Below, piece after piece: positions 36,141 through 49,690 of a stretch of 64,000 bases of DNA. The stretch comes from Nymphaea colorata. Its lineage: Eukaryota > Streptophyta > Magnoliopsida > Nymphaeales > Nymphaeaceae. Each line of letters starts with the position of its first letter. The stretch's first letter is position 1. The translations under genes and the position numbers were made by a program. The notes beneath the pieces are model-generated. The model saw nothing but the letters and a program-made list of their open reading frames with translations, had not been told where the DNA came from and ran no database searches. The stretch lies in assembly GCF_008831285.2 (NCBI RefSeq), contig NC_045146.1:22833703-22897702 (forward strand). Direction: 5' to 3'.

Positions 36141-39017
36141 GATTGATGTGATACTCATTGAGTATCTTTGCTGCCAAACGGCCCCTTAACAAAATGGTAA
36201 CTTAAACAAAGAACAATTAATTAGGATAATCACACACATATGCACATATATGAAATAATCATTATCACATATGTTCTTCCTAAAGCTTACAAACAATGAA
36301 ATCACACACACACACCAATATAAAATGATGTTCCTCCTACAAGCTCACCGAAAATAATAAAAGGTTTATTTATTTCCTTGTGAAACTGAACAGGATGCCA
36401 AATCTGCAATGGAAATGATTCAATAATTGCGTAAAACTTTCAAAAATTTGAAATTTCGAAGCATTCTTTTGAAGTCCTTTATGGATATTCCCCTTCCTAA
36501 TTTGTACCACGGAATAACCGCATAGTTGGTGAATACGACGAGTCCAGTGAAGCTAATGACGAATAAAATATGCCACAAGAACAGTCTGTCACCATGGACC
36601 CATACGTCTACATGGGTCCAAGTGAGAAAACGCCGTCCCCACGGCCTAATTAGCGTGTACTTGATCATAATATTTTTTTGAGTTAGGAGAGAAATCACTA
36701 AGATCTGTAAATATTTTGGAACTTTGGCAGCCGAATTAGAGGTGCGCGTTTACAGGCACCTGTTCTGGTTTTTTCTGTATATTTTACAGCCATGGAGACC
36801 CCCAGCTCTTTCGTTCACTAGAAAAATTAGATCCAATATTAAAATTGTAGCTGTGTTTCAAATTGAGTTTCTGTTGATACTACTGATTATAATCATAAGC
36901 ATCTGCCAATTTATAAGCACACACAGTATGTGTATCGTATTGCCATTTATTGCAGATTGCAGATGATAGAAGCTCCTGAGCAATTCGAGTAGTTCGTGAT
37001 CATGGCGCTCAATCATGTCTATGCATTTCCCATACTGCTCACGAATGCAAGCATTCTGAGAGCATATATCAACAATTTAAGCTTCCTAATTGTGAGAAGA
37101 TGGCAATTTAAAATTGATTACAGAATGCAAATTGGCCGTCCATGATTGATAATCTCTATTCACCAGGCGAAAGCAGAATATGAACTTGCGATTAATGCCA
37201 AACCAGACTGAATACGCCATTAGAGATGCACCTGAGTACTGATTCAACCCTTGATTGCGATCTCCTTCTCAGGACGTGATCTTATATTGTTTGGAACTTC
37301 GAGAAATAATTAAAAAACGTGATGTTTTTCAAATTTCAAAGCACCAATAACTTTTCAATGTAATTTAATGTTGATTGATATGTAGTATTGCCAGCTGCTG
37401 TATTATTGAAGGCAACTGTCAAATTTATTGGCAATATTAACTCGGGAATTAATCAACAGTACCCACTTATTTTTATTTTTCCCAGTTCTTGCATTTTTTC
37501 TGTGACCAAGTTTCTTCATCTTGATTTCAGAAAGGTACTCGTTTTAGAAACAGAACAAAAGAGAACAGCAATTTAAAATCCTACAGCACACTGTCAATTA
37601 CCTGGCCTCATAATTCCACCTTCCTATCGTGAGAAATGGCTGCAGACGTATTAAGGGCAATTTCTTGAAGCGCAGATTGCTAAAAAGATGATCCTTTCCC
37701 TTAGTTCTTCTTCAAGAAAAACTTGCATTCATTATAAAATTGGATTCCAAAGATAGAACGCTTGACAGCAAGCAGGTGTTTCCTTCTTATTTGGAACTTT
37801 CTCGGTGATGGAGATGCTGGAAATTCTGCAGAGGCCCATTCTCTGGCCTTTTCCCGCTCCCACCCTTCCAGAATTTGCCAGAAAACATGGAAGTGCTTAA
37901 TTAACTGGTTTCTAGATAATAACCAGTTCAACTTTCATGCATCCATATACAGTGTGAACTGTGAAGATACCAATTACCCAAAGAAGACAAATCTTTATCG
38001 AAGAGGGCGGTCGGCTGCTTTTTTCACTGTGATTTTCCGAAGAGAACTATAATTATTTCATAAGATCTGAAAAATTTACATATATTACGCATTATTTATG
38101 TACATTTTATTGTATCATTTACATATATTGTCACTGAAGTACTTTATGGAAGATCGTCAACAACCAAAGAGTGGATGAAGATTATAAACACTTTTTCTTT
38201 ACGATTGAATGATTAAAACTGTGTTAGGAGTTTTAAAGAGAAGATAAAAAGAAGAAGAAGAAGAAGAAAGAACTTATTAGCAGATGTTTGATTATGAAGC
38301 TTGTCAATATTTGAGCAAACTTTCAAAAACGTGATTCGGCACTGGTGGAGATCTGCTCTCAACAATAATAAATAGCTAAGGTTACCCCACCTAGATTTCT
38401 CACAATTTAGTTTAGTTGCACATTTTAAAATTCGACCTGTCGAAAGCACAATATAACAAATAAGTTAGGTGTCCGATAAACTGATAGGTCGCATCACTCC
38501 TGCCTGGTCTATTCTAATTAATTGTCACATTTATCGGGTGCCAAGAATTCTCATCCACATATCAATGTCCCTGATTTGAGTTCAATTATTCAATTCCTTT
38601 TTAACTATGTGTGCATGAATATATTTATATAGGAAAAGTCGATGCTGCAGTGCGCTAGACTGTTAAACCTAAAAAAAAAAAAAATACTAGAAAGACCATA
38701 AATCATCACTAAATCCATTATAAATTGTGGCTACTGCCAATTTAGTGATTTTAATTATCTGACAACATCTAGTATACATCAACATTTTTTTTTGTAATTA
38801 ATATTTTTAATATGATTGGTAGGTATACAACGCTTACGTGTATAATCTGTAAAGAATCATCTTAGCTATTGATATTTTTAACATGAAAAATTGAGACCAA
38901 ATCAAGGCAGAAAAAGGAAAATTTAATAATTTAATAATCTAGCATATAGTAACTCTTTTTCACTAATTTTTTTTGAGTCAGCTATATATCTTGGAGGGGT
39001 CAATGGCCAAGATGATC

Positions 39018-39037
39018 ATATATATATATATATATAT
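39018..39037. repeat. (TA)n microsatellite
   Basis: About ten TA units. Confidence 0.85.
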
Positions 39038-40889
39038 GTATGTATATCTTTTGCCTGTTCTCAAATGATGATAGATACGGGCTACATATTTTAACATTCA
39101 TTTTGCAACATATGATAGCGATTTTGACCTTTTTTTCAAGCTTATAGATCTACCTAAGGGTGAGGCAAAGGCAGCCTACATACATATGCCCTGATAAATA
39201 GCTAGTAACATAGGGTGGCAGTGATACCATGACTTTTCAGTGTGTAGGTTTATCTTATCAAGGCAAAAAATATGGAACGACACTGCAGCGCTGCATTTAT
39301 GTTGTCTAAATATTGTATTATATGATAGTACTGGTTTTGCGATCCTATGGTTTGGATCTGGAAAGTGGAAAACAATGGAATCTCAAAGTGGAAACGGAGG
39401 GGGTCATCAATTTTATTGACAAAAAAACATTAAATACAAAAAAGAATGAGGTCCTGATAACTGGAAAAACACGAAATGTATATGGAAACGCAAAATTCCT
39501 CCAAAACACCCACTCAAAGCCAAAAACAAGGGAAATCACAGCCCTCAAAAGTATACGATAGAGGAAGCCAGTTCCCATCTTTAAAAGCCCAATTGATAAA
39601 GCCTCGAACTGAGAAGAGTAGCCAGTTTAGGAGCCACAGAACTGAACTTAAAGTGAATGAGGTTACTCCATACATTGCTGACTGAATGAAACCAAGATTT
39701 GGAAATGCACAGCCACCCTATCAAATTTTTGAAAATTCAAAAAATCTATATATACATTTAAAATTTTTTAGTTTAACTTACATAAAAGGATTGGTTTTTT
39801 TTTAATATTTCGTCTCCTGTTAAAATTTTGAAACTATAGCAATGAAAAATTTTTGATACCATCCTGCCTGAATACTGAGTCCCACACCCAAAACTCCCAG
39901 GTGAGCCGAATCTCAATAGCTCATCTACTTACCATCTTCCATTGAATTTTGAGCAAAATGTTGCTTGCAAATAGACCACACACCTCATACAGAGCAATGG
40001 CTATCACAGTCCTCCTTTTGTGCATGATTTCCCTTCCCCTACATCCGTCCTCTTCATGCAACATTTGGAGGCAAGGTGAAAAAAGCCAAATCTACGAAGC
40101 CTTTCATCTGTGAAGATAATCTATAATGAGCACCCAACGATTTGTGAAAGCATCCACCAAAATAAGATGCGCCCTCGATTTCTCATAAAATAGGGTGTAA
40201 AGGGTTCAGATTTAGATCTAGAATGGATATGTAATGTCACATCCAAGGATTTGTTAATTATCGATATCGATCTTTCTACTGAACAGATATTGCCAAATCA
40301 TACATCAGCCTCAGATATGCAAAATACAAGATATTTTGTGAGGAAATCTTACGTTAAATTGATCGTATTTCATTATTATACCACTCCTCAGTTAAGTCCC
40401 CAAGTAGTCGTGGATCTTGAAATAGAAAGAATTCGGCCTTTTCGGGGTATCTATCACTTTCATTATTATTACTGAGTTTCCCTAATGAACATATAACTGG
40501 CATTAAAATTGGGTACCGGTAAATATCCAACCCATTGGCAATTCTTGGACGATCTCATTTCACCTTTCTTTCTTGGAACGCAATGAGATTAAATCTCCCT
40601 CATGTTTTGCACCATTATCTCAATTCACATGGCCAAAGTTTAGCATTTTCGAAAACACCAATAGTCGATCTTCCTTTTACTAGACAGGCTTTTGAAGTTG
40701 AAAATTGTGCATCTTCATTCTACACAAGCACATTATCACTGTCCTTTTGTACTGCTTACTAAAGCATGGCAAGGGGCGCAGTATATGCGAACTTAATACA
40801 TCTTAATAAATGCCAATTATTTGTCATTAATCAGTATTGACCACATTAACAATTGAAGACCACATTTCCATCATTATTATCTTATATGG

Positions 40890-40936
40890 ACAGTAGCAGA
40901 GCTACATGTGGGCTCGTGTGGGCCATTGCCCACGCC
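40890..40936 (-). repeat. Dispersed repeat, inverted copy
   Basis: Reverse complement matches 25742-25790 at nearly all bases (GGGCAATGGCCCACAC, CCCACATGTAGCTC). Confidence 0.65.
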
Positions 40937-42145
40937 AGTCAACCTCAGTCCTTGTAGGTGTCAAATAACCAGCTCAAAACCGTCTCATAAAAAACTAAGT
41001 ACTCAATTACCAATCAAGTACATGACCCGTTGCCCACACTTAGTCACGGCTTATATGTTATCTAACGCGACATTATTTCTCCATATTGGGTACAAGATCA
41101 TAGTTGTATTTTCTTTATTTTTACATTAATTGAATATTTTAAATAATTTTATACTCATAAAATAAAAAATGAGAGTGATACAGGTTGATAGGACAATACC
41201 CCATGTCATGTCAGTGAGGTACTTAAACCATTTTTTGCAATGTTTAGTCTTTTAAAGTTAAAGCTAAAAAAAGGAAAGGATCATGGTGGGTGAAAGTGAT
41301 ACAACTGGATCTGTTGAAGGGTTTACATCCACGTCTCCTTTGTTCTTCTCCTTCTGTCCCATCCCCCCATTAATCAATAATTAATGAGCAGAAGTACTAT
41401 TTTTGTCGAGACAATGGAAACAGCAAATCGTGCAAGTACATTTTTCAACCGCATCATAAACCCTTTGAAGGAGAAGAATGAAAAGTTCGCTTCAGAATCA
41501 AGATAAATCATGCGTGTGGAAGAAATCAAAGGCCCCCACCTACCTTTTTACTCTTTTGACATCTCCAACTCCAGAAAAAGTCTAGCCATGTCAATGGATC
41601 CGATTCAAGAGTGAGTAAACATTCAATTAAGAAGCAAGTGAGTATCCGAATTGCTTCGAAAAGTGAGATGCAAAAACAAAGTTGAGCATTCAATTGAGGG
41701 ATTAGATCATATTTAGGTTAGATTATGCAAGTCAATTATGATCATCCGAGACCTCTCTCTCTCTCTCTTATGATGCTTTTTCCGGAAGTCAGATTTAGTT
41801 CACTCAGCCAAGATGGCGATCATTGTCCTTCACTATTCAACCAACTCCTCACGAGGGACCATAGTCGGCGAAAATTCCAAGGCGTGTTCCATTTGATTCA
41901 TTTCGTCTCTCACACGCATGGAGCATGTCTTCCTTAAAAAGTAAAATTCCGCTTTGCCAAATGAAAGGAGCAAAACAAAAGCCATGCTTCCGATCCTCTT
42001 GATACAGACTACAGAGTGCAAGTTTTTTTCTTTTCCGTAACTGTTGTTAAAACGTCCTTCTCAGATTAAAGCGGCATGTAAGCATATTAAATTTCATTGT
42101 TAGAGAGAGAGTGTGTGCTGAAGAAGCAATTCATAACTTGTACGC

Positions 42146-42152
42146 TATATAT
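42146..42152 (+). promoter_or_regulatory. Candidate TATA box of STAY-GREEN gene
   Basis: TATATAT about 175 bp upstream of the ATG, followed by a CT-rich stretch suitable for a 5' leader. Position is plausible; no transcript evidence. Confidence 0.45.
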
Positions 42153-42327
42153 CAGCCAAAGTTGGTAGTTGCTGGTAGGAAACGACTCTTCCCGTTGCGT
42201 TTCTCTCTTTTCTTCCTCTTACACCAGCCACCGGCCCTGTTCTTTTTCTTCCAGGAAGATTGGGATCCGCTCAGTCAGTGTTTCTCGTATCCTACCATCT
42301 ATCTTCTCTTTGTGGTGCTACACATCC

Positions 42328-43587
42328 ATGGCTTCCATGGCTGTTGTACCCATCACCACCTACAGTCCTCAGTACTCATCTCAATTAAGACCGCAAAAAT
42401 CGTTCTTGTTCCTCTCTAGGCCTGCCAAGAAAGGGAAGAGCGCTAGCTTTGCGGTGGGTGACGATCTTCGTTTGATTTAAAGCACACGATTTCTTATTGA
42501 TTTTAATTGAAAAATGATTCTTGGTACTTTTGATCTGTTGTCCGGAATCGTTCTTCACAGAAATTTGATTGTCGTTGGTTCGTATTTTCAGACTGCGAGA
42601 TTGTTTGGACCTTCCATATTTGAAGCATCGAAGTTAAGGGTTCTGTTCTTGGGGGTGGATGAAGAGAAGCACCCAGGGAACCTTCCACGTGCATATACAA
42701 TTACGCACAGTGATATCACAGCTAAACTCACCCTTGCCGTGTCTCAAACTATTAACAGAGCACAGGTAATAACAAACAAAGAAAGCGTGGCAGCTCTGCT
42801 TGGCGTAGAATGTGGAAGTTTCCTTTTCTTCACATGTATATGTATTAATGAGTTTCTGGTTTTAGTTGCAAGGATGGTATAACAAATTACAGAGAGATGA
42901 GGTGGTAGCAGAGTGGAAGAAGATGCAAGGAAAAATGTCTCTCCATGTACACTGTCATATTAGCGGAGGCCATCTTCTGTTGGATTTCATAGCTAACTTG
43001 AGATTTTATATATTCTGCAAGGAGCTTCCTTTGGTAAGACGTGAATGAATTTTTGTTTACTTGTAGAATTATTCATTACAGGACATCTCTTTTATCGGTT
43101 TCCTTATTGATCAATGATGTCTCTAACAATATTTCACATGCTTCAACAGGTTCTAAAAGCTGTTGTTCATGGGGATGGTAACCTTTTCAGCAAGCATCCA
43201 GAATTGGAGGAAGCTCTAGTTTGGGTCTATTTCCATTCGAATCTAAAGGAGTTCAACCGTGTGGAATGCTGGGGTCCGCTCAAGAATGCTGCAGAGGTAC
43301 TTAATTCACTTAATATTTCTCTTTCATGTATTCTGCCCTGTTCTAATCGTCCTCCTTTTTACCTGTTGGGCCTTGAGAGTGCTAATGTCTCTTTTGGGGT
43401 GCAGGGCAGAGACTACCAGAAGGTTGAAGGCGGTCTCCCTGAAGATTGGCCAAGGGTGGACATCACAAGGAGACCAAGAAGATGCGGCAAACCCTGCGCA
43501 TGCTGCTTCCCTTCCTCATGCCTGATCCCATGGCCTCAAGACATCATTGAATCTGGGGAGATCCAGGAGTTGCAGCAGCAAGCTTGA
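42328..43587 (+). CDS. SGR: STAY-GREEN magnesium dechelatase, chloroplast
   Basis: Removes Mg from chlorophyll a to start chlorophyll breakdown during senescence, in chloroplasts. Exons 42328-42453, 42592-42765, 42866-43033, 43150-43296, 43405-43587; all introns GT/AG and phase 0, giving 265 residues, the normal size. Residues 1-42 are a Ser/Lys-rich transit peptide (MASMAVVPITTYSPQ). Conserved blocks follow: ARLFGPSIFEASKL, FLGVDEEKHPG, THSDITAKLTLAVSQ, MSLHVHCHISGGH, VVHGDGNLF and EALVWVYFHSN. The C-terminus keeps the cysteine-rich motif CGKPCACCFPSSCLIPW, which marks true SGR/NYE1 rather than SGR-LIKE. Reported SGR genes often have four exons; here a fifth is split off by a 108-bp intron that lacks stops. 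Identity is very secure; role in this plant is by homology. Confidence 0.96.
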
Positions 43588-46500
43588 GAGGGGAAAGAAT
43601 TCACCCTGCCAAGCTGTTCGACTCTGCTGCCTAGCTCCACTTGTTCCAAATGAAATCATGGTGCAAGAGAGAGGGACTCGAGAAGATCATATGTGTCTGC
43701 CAGTTTCTGCAGGAGGGAAGGAAGCCAGAGGTCATGCAGTTAAATGTAAAGATTTATTTTTGGGGAAGAAGCATAGCATGAAATTAATTGGTTATCGTGG
43801 TTGAAAACAGAAGAATAGTTTAGGTTGTAAATATATTGCAAAATATCTATGTAAAATTGGTTCCATGAAGTTGGCAACATGGGTTAATTGGTTACTGTTG
43901 TTCACTATAGTGGTTGTTGCTGCTGCTGTTATTGAATAATAAGGGAAAACCATCATTAATCTCAATCCCGGCCTCTGATATAATGATATTCTACAGTCAT
44001 TTGCAGCAAAAAATAAGCATCCGACGCTATGAACGTATTCGCCTCTTCCAACTCAAACACCCTTTCCTGGTTACAGATTCTTGTGAGATGACGCTAGAAT
44101 ATGTAGATCGACCTCTTTCAACTCAGACAACCCTTTTTTGGGTTGGCAAGTTGGGTTGGACAGGTTCTGGTTAGATCAGGCTGGAAGATACATGTAGCTG
44201 GTGAGTCGCCGCCGGACTCCTGTACCTCTCGCGTTAATCCAAATCCTTTTGTTGTTACTAATTCAAAATCGAAGAACGATACAATTTGCTCTGCTAGTCC
44301 TTGAATCAGCTTGTGGGAAAAGCAGAAGACTGAACTTAGGTGCTTGCGCTCAAGCAAGCTTCAAAGACTTGTCTAAGTAAAATGATCCTTCAACACCAAT
44401 AAATCTTGCATAGCAAACTTTCTCTAGACAAATTGTTTTCTAGCAAAAGTTTGCCATGTTCGATTTATCAGAAAAATTAAGTGTTTTTTTTTTCTTGTTT
44501 TATTAAACGAGGCAGAGGTACTGGTTTAGTTTAAAGAAAAGAAATGTTTTTTTTATATAAAAAAATAGGCCAAAAAGAAAAGAGTGACAAGAGCTTTGCC
44601 TTGTCTGATAACAATTATAAAAATAGGTGGAACTAACCACTTTTTCTCACTTGAATATCAAGCAAGTGAATAAAAGCAAGCTTAATTATGATTAAATCAG
44701 GTCTCTATCAGAAATTTAAGCTGCTTCAAGAGGAGGTCAACGGGAGGCAGACGGAGTGTTAACCTGGTGATTCGACATAACAAGGGCAATTAGAAAATGG
44801 AGTGTTCAACATGAGTTTCTAAGATCAGCAGAGCCGACGGATCCAAAAACATTATGGAGGCTCCTTTTTCGTTTTCCTTGCCATGAAAGAGACTTCAGAA
44901 GTGGCTAGCCAACCTCTGGAATTGGCTGGTATGACTGCTTGGAGGTTGAGGAAATGGGTTGATGAATCGTGGTGACAGATTAATCACGCCTGTTTCTTTG
45001 TCAATTGCGATGCAGACGCAGGCAGGCTGGATGCTACCCAAATTTTCGATGCCATGTTTTCCTTCTGTATCAGGGAAGAAGACGTCTCCGTCATTCCTAC
45101 GTGTTCATATCTACTGAGGTCCCTTCTGGTGGCGTGAAGAATGGACTCAACGGTGAGACTCTGGACACATCTCCCGTGTAGACGTGTGCTCTTCTCGGTT
45201 GCTTGTTGAAGTTGGATCGTCTTCTTGCCTCCCCTCCGTTTCTTACTTCAGGAGTCCGAATGACGGTGGTCAAGTTTGAACGGGAGTTCCGGGGAGTGGA
45301 CGGATGGTGGTGAGATGGTTCCAAGATGTCTGTATCCGATCATTGACTTGGTTTTGGCTGCACGCAGTGGGTGCCGTGAATGGAGGCTTCTCTTAGCGTA
45401 GGCAGACTGATCCGGTCACCCACTGCGTGACGTAAAGCACAATTGCTTATGCATTTTGATCTGTTTGATTCGTTTTTTAATAGAAATGAAGATGATCGTG
45501 TGGATTCTGATGCTGTTTCACGGGGCCCTACTCCTGGAAAAATTAGTAGCTTTTGCTTACTGACACAAGTATCCTGCGGCTGATTCACTTTGAACAAGAC
45601 TTAGAATATTTCAGAATTTTAAAAATTAAAGATTGAAAGTTTGTATGTATGAGATCTTTGGATTAAACTTGAATTGCAGTAAAAGATCTTTGGTTTGATC
45701 CAAAATAAGTCCTGAAGCAGATTTAGACCCCTGAACAAAAGACATGGACCCCGATACAAAAGAAATAATCGTGCTCTTATAAATTATGTAGTCGGCTCAG
45801 CAATCAAAATAAAATTTGTCATGTACTTGTTTATGGCAAGCTGGTAGGCTTTCACATGTCAATAATGCATATGGCTTGTGTCTACCCACTTTCTTTGTTT
45901 TAAGTTTTTTTATGCACGACACTCTTTTCGCTCAAGATTTTCGATTTGAGGACTTCTTGCCGGCAGTTATTAGGAAAAACATAGAAATATGAAAACCCTT
46001 TTCATTTTTCTCTTCCTCTCTTCTTTTTTTTTTTTTAAAAAAAAATTGAGGTTAGAGTTAAGTAGTTGGCTCCTAACTGCAGTTTTTTTCCAGTTTTCAG
46101 TTGGATGAAAGTTAGAGGGATTTGAGGCAGTGGCCAAACAAAAAACGTAAGGTAGGGGGCATACATACATATTTTCAATTGAAACAGAAGAAAAGGGTCA
46201 TTCTTTATATGCATGTATTGAGATTTTGACAACTTGATTTGGAGGGACTGCCAATAATACAACACTTAAAACGCGGTTCATAAATGGAGCTTCAGCAGAT
46301 CCCTTAGTCATAGTCATCTTTGGCACAAGAACACTCAATCAGTGAGCTATTTCACACGCTTTCAAGGATGGCTGCTTCTAAGCAAACCTTGCTTTCTCTA
46401 CACGCCAACCTCTTAAAATGACACCTTAGATCTCTGCAAAACTTAAAGGTCTTCATAGTACAAATCTTACAACAACTGCTCATTTTTTATCAGAAGCCAG

Positions 46501-49500
46501 TGATTTAGTTTTTTGATGCAACAAGTCGAGGTTCTTATCAGAAGATACCTTTGACATCTAGGGGTCAAGGGCCGACCTTATACTCTGTTAAGAGTAGAAA
46601 TAATTTTTCTTGGGTAACTGAGTAGATGACTTGATGGATTAATTTCCATATCGATGAAGATATATATAATAACTCAGATTTCAAATGCATATCCCATTTT
46701 TGCACAACAAAGTTATGAATGGGTATAACCAATTATTGATACGAGAAAAAGATATGGCTAAACCAACTTTTCGAACCCTGTATGAGCATTAAGAATTTTT
46801 AGTAATGCCATTCAAATTAACCAATGACCAATGGCAGACTGGCTTCTGTTCATATTCATTGATGATATTTTCCTAATTGCATGACTCAATAATAGTCAAT
46901 AGTTGAGAAATCCATTTGGTCATCAAGGGGCTAACACGTGTAAGTCATTTTAGCAGACACAAGAAGACAACTTTTTGGATGATCATCTTCAAATTGCAAT
47001 ACCATAAAAGCAAGGGCAAAGCCAGGAAATTATGAGTAAGGAATATTAGGTATTTTAAAGTTTTTTATTTTGAAGTGAGAAAAATTGCTTAGAAATATCA
47101 ATAAAAAAAAAAATTAGAGTCCATGTAGGCAATTGCCGACATGTAGCTCACAAACCTGCATCTGAATTTAATGTTAAAATTTGATTGTTGCATTAACTTG
47201 GGCCTAAACTTTTATTGGTCCCGATATAGACATCACATTCACATAGTAAAGAGTTGATTAAAATAACTTTACAGAAACACACTCAAATTTTGGTGGCATA
47301 ACAGTAACACGCTTAATTTTAAATTCCTTTCAATTAACCGATTATTTTCCATACAATTTTGACAGTTGAAGGAAAGAAATCGATAGCACCGTACAATTTT
47401 GATTGGGACATTTAAAGCGTAAACAATGTACTTTTGCATGCAGGTCTTGTAATAGTTGTCGTTGAATTCGTAACTATCTGGTGCAATGGTTCATGCATCG
47501 TTCAAGTCCCCGAGAAAAAAGATGCCATAAAATCTTTTAACGTCACAACAGTTTAAGCATCCATCTTTTTCATGAAAAGATCGATGAGAACATTGGCCTG
47601 TTTGTGGGGCAATGTTCCGTTTACTGTTCTAAAAGTCAGGCTTCGTATCAGCACTGTTTTCAATTTAATGCAGAGGCCAACTCATGGCTTCGAAGAAATT
47701 CGGTGACTTTTTACCAAATTCTTGAATTGGCCGATTTCGGCTGAATTGCCGTTGCAGCCGAATAAAAAAAAGAAAAAGTACAATGTGAAGATGTTTGTGA
47801 GTGAGAACATTCAGTGAGTGTTTTATATTATAATCGTTTCAAAGGTTTGGGGTAAGTTCATCAAACACTTGTTTTAGTATTTGATGAATCTACTCTAACC
47901 TTTAGGATAGATTTAAGGAACGGTCCATCTGCCAAATGATCTCGAAGGTGGCGTTTGTAATAGGAACACTACTTTAGTGTATCATGAATCTGTCAAATTT
48001 AAGAAACATTAACGCATGCAGTGTTTTCATCACCCAGGCCCTTAGAAGGGTTCTTTACACAAAGTTAACCCTAAACAATCACCTGGCTGCACTTAATGCA
48101 GTAAAACAATGATCGAGGATGGTGTTTCCTCCTTATTCTTCTTATTAATAACAGAAACTCTCTTGGTTTGTCATGAAGTTTCTTTTTCTCTGGTAGTTAG
48201 TTAATTTCCTTGTCTTCCTTATTCTTCTTCTTGATTACATGTGCTCACCAAATCTGTCTCATTTATTTGCTTCTATAAATCAGCATTTTCTTTTCCTTGA
48301 TCACACAAACTCACCAAATTAGTCGGCCTCATTCCTTCGGTTTCCTAGTGTAGTATTTCCTTTTCCTTCTTCCCTTTTTTTACTTCCAGGTCATTCTTCG
48401 CCTACTTTGTCTGTTCTATTCTTCTTTATTTTACTGTCCTACTTGTTAAACCCTATTATTATTCGAACATGCATGCGTTGTCACACTAGTAAAGGTAGAT
48501 GCATCATATCATAAATATGGCTTTTGAGTGCACCATTCTATAGTCACCAGTATCAGGAGCGCGACAAAGTTAGTTTAGGCACTCCGCAATTTCGAAATGT
48601 TTTTAAGGTTTATTTTTATTTTATTTTTTTAAAAAAGAAAATGCTAGCCGAATGACTGAAAGAATAGATCGTTTTTTAGCTTCATTTCCAAATCATTCTT
48701 ATAAATGAAGGCCCTTTTTCCTCTCTTCGAAAATCTAATGGGTTTCATGATATGTTACGAACAAGTTTTCCAAAAGAAATCAAGCTATAGTTTTGCTTTC
48801 CAAAATCTAAATTGGAGACAAGACAAAGTTCTTAGCAGATACCAGTGGATGTTTGCAATATCTCCAGCGTCGAAGCCCGGGGGCAATCTTCACATAGAAA
48901 CAAATGTAAGTTCCTCTCGTTTTCCCTCGTCTTGTATCACCTGTTATGTGGCAAATCATGTCCTTTTTTCCCCCTTTCATTTCCTTAATCATGGACTGTA
49001 GAGTTGACCTACTGTAAACCTAAAGAGTAAACTCAACCTTTTCTTAGTGAACAAAAAGACGATGGAAACGATTGCAAGGTTGTAGATGGACCTAGTGTCA
49101 TAATCTCGCCATATTAATCTCACCATGTGATTATGTTTCCAGTGGGGTGAGATACTCCCTTTTTCCATGCCCCTGAGATCGATGATTGCTTTAAAACCTG
49201 GATGAGAAACAATATACCTATCCACTAAAGTATCAGGCATCACCAGGAGTTTACGTTTCCAGTGGTCAGACTTTTTCCTATGCAGGGAATCCAGAATGAT
49301 GAATTATAAAGTTGGCAAAATGCATCACCAAGCGTCCTTCCGTCAACAAAAAATGCATTACCCAAGAGTTATTCATCAACAAAACCATTTTAATAAACGA
49401 ATCTGGGGGCAATATCAGGGTTACCATGATCCTCAAGCAATAACTATTTTCTTATGCAAAAATCAGCAGCAATTTGTAGTGAAATTTGTCGAATGATAAA

Positions 49501-49690
49501 TCAGCACATCAATGATACAAAGAAAAATCTGGGCCTCTCGATCCCCGAGCTGAGCAGCAGAATATCAGTACCCATGAGAGTTTATTTTAAAAACTAAATG
49601 GCAACAAAATTTCTTAAGACATGACACGGTAGCGCTTATTTGGAAACTCAATTGGCACAAAATTTCTTTCAAGGAAATGCCACATCTGGT
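43588..49690. other. Spacer between SGR and PDC-E2, no gene seen
   Basis: Includes the SGR 3' region, then AT-rich spacer. MITE-like blocks lie at 47870-48006, and a weak trace of the dispersed repeat at 47113-47157. Short ORFs such as 45097-45324 (-) and 48705-49001 (+) show no domain. Confidence 0.5.
47870..48006 (+). repeat. MITE-like dispersed repeat, copy C
   Basis: GTTTTAGTATTTGATGAATC, then TCTAACCTTTAGGATAGATT, and a second TATCATGAATCTGTCAAATT further on. Related to 15548-15628. Confidence 0.45.

Larger units (their letters stand above)
34846..42140. other. Gene-free region
   Basis: AT-rich spacer with CT/CTTT tracts near 35120-35310, GGATCTGG words at 35590-36010, a (TA)n run at 39018-39037, poly-A tracts and the inverted dispersed repeat at 40890. 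Stop-free minus-strand stretches such as 36420-36698 have no known domain. Confidence 0.5.
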
